Shown: positions 53,086 to 60,563, numbered from the stretch's first letter. The stretch is 64,000 nucleotides of DNA from UBA6522 sp965204155 (GCA_965204155.1 OZ241971.1:1922001-1986000), one strand, 5' to 3'. Translations and numbers: made by a program. The notes: generated from the letters alone by a model not told the origin.

Positions 53086-53202
53086 CCGGGCAAGACACCG
53101 GACAAGTTACCGGACAAGATAACCTTATGGAAAATAAGGAAAAATCTCTTTTTTCCCCAAGGGATACCTAACAAGTCGCCGAACAAGATACCGGGCAAGT
53201 CG
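53086..53202 (+). repeat. 12-bp repeat in two blocks after Rpn copy A
   Basis: Three units (CCGGGCAAGACA, CCGGACAAGTTA, CCGGACAAGATA; 53086-53121) and three more (CCTAACAAGTCG, CCGAACAAGATA, CCGGGCAAGTCG; 53167-53202) are in 12-base phase within each block. A 45-base AT-rich interruption with TTATGGAAAATAAGG and a T run separates them. The first block begins ~50 bases after the Rpn copy A stop. Confidence 0.6.
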
Positions 53203-53400
53203 CGCAACACGTACTTTGCCCAGGTTTTCTCATAAATCGATTCCGGTGGACATTGGTGCCGCGCCGCTGCGACAAACCGCCGCTGGGCCTCTGTCGTTGG
53301 CAGTCTCTTGCCATTCGCCAGTCGTTCAAGCTCGCCTCCGTATCGTTCCAGAATTCCGATTTATTCTTCCGTGAAAATTTGCCGTGAGCATCTGATCTTG
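53203..53400 (-). pseudogene. DUF413 (MaoP-like) gene fragment with an internal stop
   Basis: Read on the minus strand: IFTEE-stop-IGILERYGGELERLANGKRLP, TTEAQRRFVAAARHQCPP, ES and YEKTWAKYVLRDL. The pattern matches DUF413: an acidic start, ILERYG, (L)xxxG, P-T-T-E-A-Q-x-x-F, PES-x-x-E-x-x-W-x-K-Y. A TAA replaces one codon in the first helix and no start codon is seen upstream. The sequence downstream of the last conserved Tyr runs into the 12-bp repeat, so the original 3' end is also lost. Confidence 0.55.
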
Positions 53401-53407
53401 AAGGCGT

Positions 53408-54117
53408 TCACTTGAGCGCTTCCCAGCGACCGGCCTTGGTCGGTCCGACATGGCGGATGACCCCAGCCTCTCTCAGCCTGGTCAAGTGGTACTTGACTCC
53501 ATTCGGCGTAAGGCCAACCCGTTCGGCGAGTATTCGCCGAGTCAGTTCCGGTTCAGCCTTGAGCAAGGCCAGGATGCGTTCTCGGGTAGTTTCTCGGGTA
53601 GTTTCTTGGGTAGTTTCTTGGGTGGTTTTCTTATCAGCAGAACTTCCCGAGGTGATGTCGGAAGCCTGATACGCGGCGGAGAATGGAAACGTTATCCATA
53701 AACCGTCACCGGTCGCCTGCAGTTCCCATCTTGGCACAGGGTTGCCGGCCTTCTGGAAGATTTCCACGATACGCTGAATGCCCCGCCTCTGAGAGCTTGA
53801 TTGGTACTGCCGCTCCGATAGTAGATGACGCCCTTGTAACTGATCGGATTCGGATATCGGTCAACAACGATTTCCAGATACTCCCCGCCGCCTATGGATC
53901 TCAGGTTCACGTCAACCAATATGCCGAGCAACGATAGCGTCTTGTTGGGGATGTCCTCGAGCAATCCCCGCGCGCCTTTGACGCCGACCACGTTGCCCCG
54001 GTCATCCTTGCCGATTTCCAGCACACCGCCCTGCGCGTTGGCGAAGCCACATACCCACTTCAGGTATTCGTCGCGCCAGGAACGTTTCCATTCGACAGTC
54101 TGCGATTCCGGCACCAT
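53408..54117 (-). pseudogene. AlbA_2-domain transcription regulator (RecG C-terminal-like family) with a frameshifted internal deletion
   Basis: The N-terminal ~105 residues (VPESQTVEWKRSWRDEYLKW, VCGFANAQGGVLEIGKDDRG) form an AlbA_2 domain (Schlafen-like). The C-terminal part, in another frame, has RGIQRIVEIFQKAGNPVPRW, a low-complexity linker encoded by four or so copies of a 12-bp repeat (QETTQETTRETTRE), and a winged helix-turn-helix (LTRRILAERVGLTPNGVKYHLTRLREAGVI). Full-length members have ~450 residues; here ~240 residues are missing in the middle and the join near 53790 shifts the frame. It is one of several deletion derivatives in this region. Confidence 0.65.
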
Positions 54118-54394
54118 CTACATCACCATCCCGATGCCGTGGACACCGCACGCCGCTGGGACTCGAACCTTTCGATTGCAAACTTATCGAGGATACCCAT
54201 TGCTCCTTCTTCCCTTTGGCGTGAGCGCGAGAATATACGCATTCAAGAAAATATGGCAGCGGGCATCGCGAGGCAGAAAATCAGGGCAACAGTGGTTTGC
54301 CCGCGCCGTTGGCACGGCCAATGATTCGGCAAGCTGGTGGGCGCTTCTGACTCATGCGAGGCGGTTACGTAGATTACGCTGCTGCTCAATGAGT

Positions 54395-54629
54395 CGATTT
54401 CCCGCCGACGCTGGTCGTCGTGATGTACACGGGACATCGGCCGTGGTGCCCCCCGGATGACCTGAGCGCCCTGATGCGGGTCCCTGCCGGTCACCCCCGG
54501 GACGCGTTCGCCGACGGTCGGCGGGCAGGGCATGCTGACGGTCAGCGCGAGGCGCTCGCGCAGAAGCGCTCCCTGCTCGTGCGGCAGGCGGCGCGGCGCT
54601 TCGGCGCCGCCGGCATGAACTCAAGTTGA
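54395..54629 (+). pseudogene. Rpn fragment (twice internally deleted)
   Basis: Contains VVMYTGHRPWCPPDDLSALM, corresponding to the middle of Rpn copy B, joined at AGHP to RDAFADGRRAGHADGQREAL from the C-terminal part, and again joined at RRFGA to the gene's last residues AGMNSS-stop. Both joins keep the frame. 5' part absent. Confidence 0.65.
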
Positions 54630-54659
54630 CGCGGCTGAGCTTTCCCCGCGCCAAGCTGC

Positions 54660-54830
54660 AAGCCGCGCTGAACTGACCGTTCACGTACCGATAAAACGCT
54701 TGATCAGGCAAGCGTTACGCGCGAAGGCGAGGACTCCAGGCGCCTGATCTTCTTCTCGATGGCCTGCACCGATTCTCCGGTTTCGATCGCCGTCGAACTG
54801 GCAACGCTGCGGATACGCTGCCGCTCACGC
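54660..54830 (-). pseudogene. Fragments of the ParD-like antitoxin and its small upstream gene
   Basis: On the minus strand, 54825-54699 matches the end of the small gene at 58187 (RQRIRSVASSTAIETGESVQ and RRLESSP, ending RVTLA-stop). Immediately after, CLPDQAFYRYVNGQF is the N terminus of the ParD-like antitoxin, which then runs into the 3' flank of the Rpn fragment. Upstream, the small-gene fragment is joined at TGCCGC to a short piece of EEP sequence (PGPGDIGVSGS). A composite of three truncated genes. Confidence 0.55.
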
Positions 54831-54879
54831 CGATGTCGCCCGGCCCCGGCTCTCCACGTTCGAATTTCGGCGATTTCCC

Positions 54880-54967
54880 GCCAAAGTCACCGGATTTGCC
54901 CATATTGCGGCTGCTCGCGAAAGCCTATGGTGCTCACTGGACAAACATCACGGAGCGCCAGTCGCAA
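54880..54967 (+). repeat. Rpn leader repeat, copy B
   Basis: Includes GGCGATTTCCCGCCAAAGTC, CACCGGATTTG, ATTGCGGCTGCTCGCGAA (from 54903) and GCCTATGGTG, then differs from copies C and D before the start codon. Confidence 0.6.
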
Positions 54968-55978
54968 ATGGACACGCCGCGGGACAATCAGGACCGCCTC
55001 ATGAAGCTCATCCTGAGCCGCCCGCGCGTGGTGCGGGACCTGCTTGCGCTGCTGCCCGCGGAATGGACAGCGGAGGTGGACGCCGCCAGCCTGCGCGAGC
55101 TGCCCACCGAGTTCATCGGCGCGGGCGGCGAAAAGCGCATCGCCGACCTGTGTTGGCTTGCCGAAGGCAGGGGTAGTGACTCAGCGATCATTCTGATCGA
55201 GAACCAGTCTACGCCCGACAGGCGCATGCCGGTGCGGGCGACGACACGGGTCGGCTTGCTCTACGAATCGCTCGGCCCTTCGGCTCGGCGATCGGACGGA
55301 AAGTTTCCGCCGGTACTGATCGTGGTGGTGTACACGGGCGATCGACCGTGGCTGACGCCGGACGACCTGAGCGGCATGGTGCATGTGCCGGCCAGTCACC
55401 CCCTGTCGGTTCCTGTCGGCCCCCGCTACGCTCGGCTTGATTTGCGGGACCCCGCGGCGCAGTATCCTGAGCAAGGCAACCGCATGGCGGCGCTGGCGCG
55501 GCTTGCGTTCGCGGAGTCGTACGTCGACGCTATCGGCCTTCTCGGCGAAGTGCGCGGATGGCTGGACTTTGGGGACGAGGACGAGGCTCGCCTGTTCCAG
55601 TGCTACCTGGACTGGTTCCACGCGACCGCGCCGGAGTTCCGTCCTCGGGATTGGAGCCCAGAGCGCGAGAGAAAACTGGAGGAACTGATGGCCGAACAAT
55701 CGATATTGCAGAGGAACAACGAGCGCTGGCTGGAAGGTTACCGTCGGGACGCATTCGCCGACGGCAGGCGGAAAGGGCATTCCGACGGTCAGCGAGAGGC
55801 GCTCGTGCGGCTGGCGGCGCGGCGCTTCGGGGCCGACATTGGGCGGCGGCTCGAAGCCCGGTTGAGGGCCGTCAAGGATCCCAGCCGGCTTGACCGTGTG
55901 GGCGACCAGATCGTGGATTGCGAGACCGGCGAGCAGCTGCTCGGCAGTGTCGACGGTGCCGGCATGAACTCAAGCTGA
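54968..55978 (+). CDS. Rpn-family PD-(D/E)XK nuclease, copy B (intact)
   Basis: A 336-aa protein with the same layout as copy A: DNQDRLMKLILSRPRVVRDL, RIADLCWLAEG, IILIENQSTPDRRMPVRATTRVGLLYESL for the nuclease core, then IVVVYTGDRPWLTPDDLSGM, RYARLDLRDPAAQYPEQGNRM, a helical region and the C-terminal end ADIGRRLEARLRAVKDP, VDCETGEQLLGSVDGAGMN. The start codon is ATGGACACGCC, the same as A. Its sequence is near-identical to copy C over long stretches (for example 55505-55600 against 56620-56715), which shows recent duplication or gene conversion. EEP fragments flank it on both sides. Confidence 0.85.
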   Translation: MDTPRDNQDRLMKLILSRPRVVRDLLALLPAEWTAEVDAASLRELPTEFIGAGGEKRIADLCWLAEGRGSDSAIILIENQSTPDRRMPVRATTRVGLLYESLGPSARRSDGKFPPVLIVVVYTGDRPWLTPDDLSGMVHVPASHPLSVPVGPRYARLDLRDPAAQYPEQGNRMAALARLAFAESYVDAIGLLGEVRGWLDFGDEDEARLFQCYLDWFHATAPEFRPRDWSPERERKLEELMAEQSILQRNNERWLEGYRRDAFADGRRKGHSDGQREALVRLAARRFGADIGRRLEARLRAVKDPSRLDRVGDQIVDCETGEQLLGSVDGAGMNSS

Positions 55979-56008
55979 CGCGGCTGCGCTTTCCCGGCGC
56001 TGACCGAG

Positions 56009-56250
56009 TCAGCCTGCGTCCACATGGCCAATGAAGGCCGACAGATCGGAAATGATCCGGTGCGCCGACACGTCCGACGCCCCAACGGACCGCGGGCTTC
56101 CCGTAACCGGATGGGGCATCATCCACCGCGCGCACATGGACACCACGAAGTAGGACTCGTCCGGCGGCCGGTTCCCGGGCACGACGTTGGCCGCGGCGAT
56201 GGTCCCGATGCCGCTCACGCCGATGTCGCCCGGCCCCGGCTTCCCACGTT
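56009..56250 (-). pseudogene. EEP fragment e2 with an in-frame deletion
   Basis: Reads PGPGDIGVSGIGTIAAANVV, PGNRPPDESYFVVSMCARW, MMPHPV, SVGASDVSAHRIISDLSAFI, GHVDAG-stop. Compared with the intact gene at 61136, the sequence jumps from GHVD (residue ~165) directly to the final DAG-stop. The join is at GTGGAC, which occurs at both ends of the missing part. The 5' part is also absent. Positioned between Rpn copies B (convergent) and C (divergent). Confidence 0.7.
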
Positions 56251-56268
56251 CGGATTTCGGCGATTTCC

Positions 56269-56357
56269 CGCCATAGTCACCGGATTTTTCGCTATTGCGG
56301 CTGCTCGCGAATGCCTATGGTGCCCGGTGGGTACGCAAGACAGGGCACCGCTCGCCA
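56269..56357 (+). repeat. Rpn leader repeat, copy C
   Basis: Same segments as copy B with GCCTATGGTGCCCGGTGGGT, ACGCAAGACAGGGCACCGCT, CGCC just before the (damaged) start; matches copy D over about 85 bases. Confidence 0.65.
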
Positions 56358-57097
56358 ATGACACGCCGCGGGACAACCAGGACCGCTTCATGAAGCTCAT
56401 GCTGAGCCGCCCGCGCATGGTTCGGGACCTGCTCGCGCTGCTGCCCGCCGAATGGACGGCGGCGGTGGACGCCGCGAGCCTGCGCGAGCTGCCCACCGAG
56501 TTCATCGGCGAGCGCGGCGACAAGCGCATCGCCGACTTGTGCTGGCTTGATTAACGGGACCCTGCGGCGCAGTATCCGGAGCAAGGCAACCGAATGGCGG
56601 CGCTGGCGCGGCTGGTGTTCGCGGAGTCGTACGTCGACGCTATCGGCCTTCTCGGCGAAGTGCGCGGATGGCTGGACTTCGGGGACGAGGACGAGACGCG
56701 CCTGTTCCAGTGCTACCTGGACTGGTTCCACGCGACCGCGCCGGAGTTCCGTCCTCGGGATTGGAACCCGGAGCGCGAGAGAAAATTGGAGGAACTGATG
56801 GCCGAACAATCGATACTGCAGAGGAACAACGAGCGCTGGTTGGAAGGTTACCGCCAGGGCGCGTTCGCCGAAGGGCAAACCGACGGCCGGCGGGAAGGGC
56901 TGGCGCACGAGCGCTCCCTCCTCGTGCAGCAAGCGGCGCGGCGCTTCGGCGCGGACACCGGGCGGCGGCTCGAAGCCCGGTTGAGTGCTGTCAAGGACCC
57001 CGGGCATCTTGAGCGGGTGGGCGTTCTGATCGTAGATTGCGAAACCGGCGAGCAGTTGCTCGGCGGTCTCGACAGTTCCGGTACTAACTCTAGCTGA
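56358..57097 (+). pseudogene. Rpn copy C: deletion derivative with altered start and internal stop
   Basis: The start region reads AATGACACG where the intact copies have GATGGACACG, a one-base loss that takes the ATG out of frame. The N-terminal core is present to LCWL, then the sequence joins at GGCTTG (56544-56549) directly to the RDPAAQYP segment. The join creates GAT-TAA, a stop. The missing part (~280 bases in B) contains the Glu-x-Gln nuclease residues. The rest (56594-57097: GNRMAALARLVFAESYVDAI to SSGTNSS-stop) is open and could be translated separately from the ATG at 56594. Confidence 0.75.
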
Positions 57098-57113
57098 CGC
57101 GGCTGAGAATTTC

Positions 57114-57320
57114 TCAAGGAACTGGAGTTGGCCGAAGGCCGCTCGACGCACGTTTCGAAGTCTCAGGCTGGTCGGGCGCATCGGGGCCGTCGAAGACCAC
57201 GCGGCCATCTTTCCAGAAAACGGCGTATTGTCCCAGGCGCCGCTTGCGCTCCAAAGCTTCAGCTACGGATTGCCTCAGGGATTCGAGCCCTTGTCTTGTA
57301 AACTCATCGAGTTCAGCCAT
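57114..57320 (-). CDS. Small partner protein of the zeta-like toxin (paralogue 1)
   Basis: A 68-aa protein: LDEFTRQGLESLRQSVAEAL, ERKRRLGQYAVFWKDGRVVF, DGPDAPD. Its start overlaps the stop of the zeta-like kinase gene by eight bases, so the two are translated together. A second copy lies at 62842 without a kinase. The pattern (helix, then a GQYAVFWxxGRVVFxGPDAP strand pair) looks like a small antitoxin-like or regulatory protein; no known family is claimed. The end is disordered. Confidence 0.55.
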   Translation of the reverse strand: MAELDEFTRQGLESLRQSVAEALERKRRLGQYAVFWKDGRVVFDGPDAPDQPETSKRASSGLRPTPVP

Positions 57321-57903
57321 CGCGCTTCATTCTCTCCAGGGTTTGAAGAATTTCCGGTTCGGCTACTTCCCGGCGCTTGCCATATTGCGTGAATACAGGC
57401 ACTGGGTCCTTATCGGCGTTGAAATAGCAAACCGCACGGTCGGCCAGAAAAACATAGTCGCCGAGAAAGTTTTCCAAGCTGCGGGCAAAGCGTCTATCGA
57501 TATCCGCTCGAGGAATGTCGTGTCCGCCATGCAGGACACGCTCGGCCACTCGGCTCCTCGCCATTTCGACACTTGGTAGCGCCAAGTATATCAACTCCAC
57601 TCGCCAGCCTTCCGATCTCAGGCGCTTTATCAGTTGCCGATATGCGAGCCCCGATAGTGTAGTCTCGAAGCCAAAATCCCGTCTGGCCCGTATGTTTCGC
57701 GATACTTCTCGAAGAAAAACACGACCCGCCGAGAATGTCCTGCCTTCGGGTGCCAAGGGCGCAATTCCGGCAGCGATGAGATCGGCATTCACGAACACAT
57801 TGCATCCCGCGACTTGAGGCAGGTAATTCAATGCAAAGGTGGTTTTACCCGCGCCGTTTGGGCCGGCGATGATCCAGCAGACCGGCTGAGGTGGTGGATT
57901 CAT
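57313..57903 (-). CDS. Zeta-toxin-like P-loop kinase
   Basis: The ATG at 57903 is chosen; a GTG at 57972 immediately after the upstream stop would add 23 residues. The 196-aa protein opens with the Walker A motif CWIIAGPNGAGKTTFALNYLP (Gly14-Thr22), then NVFVNADLIAAGIAPLAPEG and RRDFGFETTLSGLAYRQLIKRL, the arrangement of zeta/PezT-type kinases that phosphorylate UDP-N-acetyl sugars, and a C-terminal DYVFLADRAVCYFNADKDPV. Flanked by a ParD-like gene upstream and a small gene downstream: a likely toxin-antitoxin operon. Confidence 0.8.
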   Translation of the reverse strand: MNPPPQPVCWIIAGPNGAGKTTFALNYLPQVAGCNVFVNADLIAAGIAPLAPEGRTFSAGRVFLREVSRNIRARRDFGFETTLSGLAYRQLIKRLRSEGWRVELIYLALPSVEMARSRVAERVLHGGHDIPRADIDRRFARSLENFLGDYVFLADRAVCYFNADKDPVPVFTQYGKRREVAEPEILQTLERMKRDG

Positions 57904-57972
57904 ATCAGACGCGCCCGACCGGTAAGAGGCTGTTGCATCATGCCCTGTTTTATGGCGCGGCTCTTGTCGCAC

Positions 57973-58167
57973 TCACCCCCGACCGGTTTCGCGGATCCGG
58001 TTGCGGATCCGGTCGAAATAGTCCGCATCGGCCGGGGCCGCGCGCGGTGAGGCGGCGCCCTTCAGAAGCATGTCGCGCAGTCGCTGACGCTCCTGATCTC
58101 TTCGTATCGATTCGCGTAGGTACTTGCTTGAAGTGCCATTGCCGCGCGTGCTGACTTGGCCGTTCAC
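57973..58167 (-). CDS. ParD-like (CopG/ribbon-helix-helix) antitoxin, 5' part possibly disabled
   Basis: Starts at GTG 58167 in the form MNGQVSTRGNGTSSKYLRES, then IRRDQERQRLRDMLLKGAAS and PAAPADADYFDRIRNRIRE-like sequence. It is the C-terminal four fifths of a ParD-type antitoxin. In the related fragments at 54.7 and 63.1 kb the coding sequence continues upstream as LPDQAF(Y/H)RYVNG; here a TAA (58183-58185) replaces the Gln codon of LPDQAF. The GTG may therefore be a secondary start that leaves the DNA-binding strand incomplete. It ends one base before the GTG of the zeta-like gene, so the two belong together. Confidence 0.6.
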   Translation of the reverse strand: MNGQVSTRGNGTSSKYLRESIRRDQERQRLRDMLLKGAASPRAAPADADYFDRIRNRIRETGRG

Positions 58168-58186
58168 GTACCGACGAAACGCTTAA

Positions 58187-58366
58187 TCAGGCAAGCGTTA
58201 CGCGTGGAGGCGAGGACTCCAGGCGCCTGATTTTCTTCTCAATCTCCTGCACCGATTCTCCGGTCTCGATCGCCGTCGAACTGGCAATGCTGCGGATACG
58301 CTGCCGCCTTGCGGCTTCGGTATCGCGCAAGTGGGGATTAGTCTCGGCCAATGTCTTGCGTTTCAT
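58187..58366 (-). CDS. Small hypothetical protein upstream of the ParD-like gene
   Basis: A 59-aa protein: KRKTLAETNPHLRDTEAARR, QRIRSIASSTAIETGESVQ, then RRLESSPPRVTLA. It ends 19 bases before the ParD-like GTG, within the sequence that encodes the first residues of the antitoxin in other copies. The motif KTLAxTNPxLRD... followed by S-S-x-x-I-E is seen in small genes near Fic/zeta-type toxins, a possible second antitoxin-like component. A truncated copy is present at 54.7 kb. Confidence 0.5.
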   Translation of the reverse strand: MKRKTLAETNPHLRDTEAARRQRIRSIASSTAIETGESVQEIEKKIRRLESSPPRVTLA

Positions 58367-58373
58367 GACTCCA

Positions 58374-58458
58374 TTATAGTCGATCTGGCGTCGGCCAAAC
58401 TCGCCTCGGCATCGCTCCAGAATTTCGATTTCCTGGTCGGTGCAAAACTCCCGAAACC
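58374..58458 (-). pseudogene. Possible DUF413 N-terminal fragment
   Basis: Minus-strand sequence FREFCTDQEIEILERCRGEFGRRQID resembles the first helix of the DUF413 fragment at 53.2-53.4 kb (FTEE...ILERYGGELERL). It ends abruptly where Rpn copy E begins. Too short to be sure. Confidence 0.25.
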
Positions 58459-58797
58459 GGACGCCGCTACGCGCGGCTTGAATTGCGGGACCCGGCGACG
58501 CAGTATCCCAAGCGTGGGAACCGTATGGCGGCGCTGGCAATGAGGGAAGTATCGGCTCTGGAGAGGAACACCGACCGCTGGCTGGAACACCACCGCCGGG
58601 ACGCATTCGCCGACGGTCGGCGGGAAGTACTCGTGCGATTTGCGGCGCGGCGCTTCGGCCCCGAAACCGCGCAGCGTCTCCGCGTCAGGCTGGAAAACGT
58701 TGACGATCCGGGTCTTTTCGACCGAGTGGGCGACCTGATAGTGGACTGCGAAACCGGCGAGCAGTTGCTCGGCGGTCTCGACGGGAACCGAGCGTGA
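58455..58797 (+). pseudogene. Rpn copy E: C-terminal fragment with internal deletion
   Basis: Begins in the RRYARLELRDPATQYPKRGNRMAA segment and jumps at MAALA to MREVSALERNTDRWLEHHRRD, the C-terminal part, in frame. It continues to DLIVDCETGEQLLGGLDGNRA-stop. The same join, with a small difference, is present in copy D. The nuclease core is absent. Confidence 0.7.
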
Positions 58798-58930
58798 CAT
58801 GGTGGGACCAGCCGCGAGCGAATTGCTTCTCCAATTCCACAGACAGTGTCTGCGGAATCTGCGCGGCTGACGGCAAACCGCTCAGCAAGTCGCCTGTGAC
58901 ATAGAACGAAGACCTGGAGTCACAGACGGT

Positions 58931-59080
58931 TTGCCTCAACTGCGGTCAGTCAAAATCGTCTCGTGGAACATGGCGCAAAAGCGTGCGTCATGGCGATATC
59001 TTGCAGACATGGATGTAGATCTCGCATTGCTTCAGGAAACGTGCAGGCCGCAATTGGTCGGCTACGTAGGCAGGCGACGT
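58931..59080 (+). pseudogene. EEP N-terminal fragment e4
   Basis: Encodes VKIVSWNMAQKRASWRYLAD, MDVDLALLQETCRPQ, matching the first ~40 residues of the intact EEP protein (VVSWNIAKRMEPWRELAD ... ALLQEA) including the Asn and Glu metal-site residues. It is cut off where the SIR2-like gene ends (convergent). Opposite in direction to all other EEP copies. Confidence 0.55.
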
Positions 59081-60120
59081 ATCCAGTCAAGAGCGCCATT
59101 GAGATGGAACTGGGCCTCGGATATGTCGCCGAGAGCGGACCGGTATGTGGTCCGTATGTTTTCGGCTTGGGAGTTGTCGCTAGCCAAGTTTACGACATGG
59201 ATATCCTCTCTCGGCAGATCCTTCAGGGCTTCCGAGAACAACGTTCGAGCGGCAATGTCCGTGGCCGGGAAGGAATAGCCGAGGAAGGTGACCTCGTGGG
59301 CGGATTGGAGAACGGTAAACGCATGTGACCAAACAAGGCGAAGGATAGGCTGTTCGACGAGACTGGATTTGGACAGCACAGGCGGAACCATTACCGGTTG
59401 TGGCTCAAGGTGGTTGCCTACATCCGGAAGATCGGCGCCATCCGTGCCCGACCAATGGTCATGGTGCGTAATAGCGTTGAGAGGCACCGGGCTGGTGTGG
59501 CCCAGCTTCGGTCGCCAGTTGACCGAGCCGTGAAGTTTGAGCAGCAACAAGCCGGAACCCGAAATTCCTTCGTCCCAGAGTGCTACCGTACTCACGGACG
59601 AGGGACAGTGGAATCCATATCCCCCGAATGGACCCCAGTGGAGTGTCCCGACAAGAGCTTGGTCGAGGAAATCATCGTAATTGAATGTAATGCAGTGACT
59701 CCGTCCTTGTGCGCAGTATCCTGCAAACTTGTTCAATTCGTTCCGGTGGATCTCTCCCTTCCCCGCCTCGCGAATGCGGTCGAGAAACGACCTTTTGAGT
59801 TCGGATAGAAGCAACGCGTACTCATTTACCGCGTTATCCGCGAATTCGGCATGGTCGTAAGGCATCAGGGATTCCAATCGTGTCATCAGCCGCTCGATGT
59901 CGATGTGACCATTGACGTGACGGTTTCGCTCCCACTCAAGCAGGCGGCTCGCATGTGGCAGACCACGCACGCGGTCCGCGAGAGTGTCGTTGCCAAAGTC
60001 ATCAATAAGCAACGGCGCGTTCGGGACAAGGGCGCGAGTGAATCCGGCGCCGGTGACAAATACACGGTTGCGCGAGTCGGAAGCCGGCGCGTCCACCGGC
60101 GCCGGAGACGATGTGGACAT
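59062..60120 (-). CDS. SIR2-like domain protein (putative NADase / defence effector)
   Basis: A 352-aa protein. The NAD-binding opening is RVFVTGAGFTRALVPNAPLL (Gly24-Ala-Gly26), followed by HCITFNYDDFLDQAL (Asn147-Tyr-Asp-Asp) and LLLLKLHGSVNWRPK (His197 as candidate catalytic His), then VTFLGYSFPATDIAARTLF. This is the pattern of the SIR2-like proteins of the prokaryotic defence type (related to Thoeris/DSR effectors), which deplete NAD on infection. It shares one base with the stop of the small gene upstream (TGATG), so they are translationally coupled. Convergent with EEP fragment e4. Confidence 0.75.
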   Translation of the reverse strand: MSTSSPAPVDAPASDSRNRVFVTGAGFTRALVPNAPLLIDDFGNDTLADRVRGLPHASRLLEWERNRHVNGHIDIERLMTRLESLMPYDHAEFADNAVNEYALLLSELKRSFLDRIREAGKGEIHRNELNKFAGYCAQGRSHCITFNYDDFLDQALVGTLHWGPFGGYGFHCPSSVSTVALWDEGISGSGLLLLKLHGSVNWRPKLGHTSPVPLNAITHHDHWSGTDGADLPDVGNHLEPQPVMVPPVLSKSSLVEQPILRLVWSHAFTVLQSAHEVTFLGYSFPATDIAARTLFSEALKDLPREDIHVVNLASDNSQAENIRTTYRSALGDISEAQFHLNGALDWIRRLPT

Positions 60121-60332
60121 CAGGCCGCGGAATCGGAACGGTGTGCGATCTGCTGTCTTTCCCAGTTCCAGGCGTCTTCGTGCGTCGTCGGAGGTCCGAT
60201 CTGCTCGATATGCCCGGTCGGCCAGCGGCGGCGATGCTCCCGCTCACGGCGGCTGAGGTCGATAGTGAATCCGTAATGCACTATCTCTCCGTCAACCTTG
60301 AAGCAGTAACGATACGTTCTTCGCGTAGCCAT
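60120..60332 (-). CDS. Small GIY-YIG-like protein coupled to the SIR2-like gene
   Basis: A 70-aa protein: RRTYRYCFKVDGEIVHYGFT, IDLSRREREHRRRWPTGHIE, then TTHEDAWNWERQQ. The two Tyr-containing strands, Gly-x-T-x-D-L-x-R-R-E-x-E-H helix and final Trp-Glu match a minimal GIY-YIG nuclease fold. The conserved GIY and YIG trios are changed (YRY and HYGFT), so it may act only as a DNA binder or a sensor. ATG of the SIR2-like gene overlaps its stop by one base, so it is the first gene of a two-gene unit. Confidence 0.6.
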   Translation of the reverse strand: MATRRTYRYCFKVDGEIVHYGFTIDLSRREREHRRRWPTGHIEQIGPPTTHEDAWNWERQQIAHRSDSAA

Positions 60333-60477
60333 CTTTTGAATCCTGAAATCTGCACCGAGTATGGCCGGGACGCATGGTTAGGGTCAATCGCTCCGCAATT
60401 AGTGGGCTTGGCCACCACGCGTTCGGGAAGATCACCGTAGCTCAGTCCAATCGGCTCAAACAACCTGACTTTCTTGG

Positions 60478-60563
60478 TAAATCGACCGGATTTGCCGCTA
60501 TTGCGGCTGCTCGCGAAGGCCTATGGTGCCCGGTGGGTACGCAAGACAGGGCACCGCTCGCCG
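60478..60563 (+). repeat. Rpn leader repeat, copy D
   Basis: ACCGGATTTGCCGCTATTGC, GGCTGCTCGCGAAGGCCTAT, GGTGCCCGGTGGGTACGCAA, GACAGGGCACCGCTCGCCG, near-identical to copy C. The four leaders share this block directly before the Rpn start, so it likely carries the promoter and ribosome-binding site. Confidence 0.65.

Noticed and set aside
53011..53235. Coding frame on the plus strand after Rpn copy A
   Set aside because: It overlaps the Rpn stop, consists of the 12-bp repeat read as Pro-Asp-Lys units, and has no homology pattern or ribosome-binding site.
53585..53635. Separate regulatory tandem repeat
   Set aside because: The 12-bp repeat encodes the ETTQ/ETTR linker before the winged helix of the broken AlbA_2 regulator; such linkers are common in this protein family.
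54150..54200. tRNA-like piece (GGGACTCGAACC)
   Set aside because: The neighbouring bases do not form a T stem and no acceptor or anticodon arm fits. No other tRNA candidates were seen in the window.
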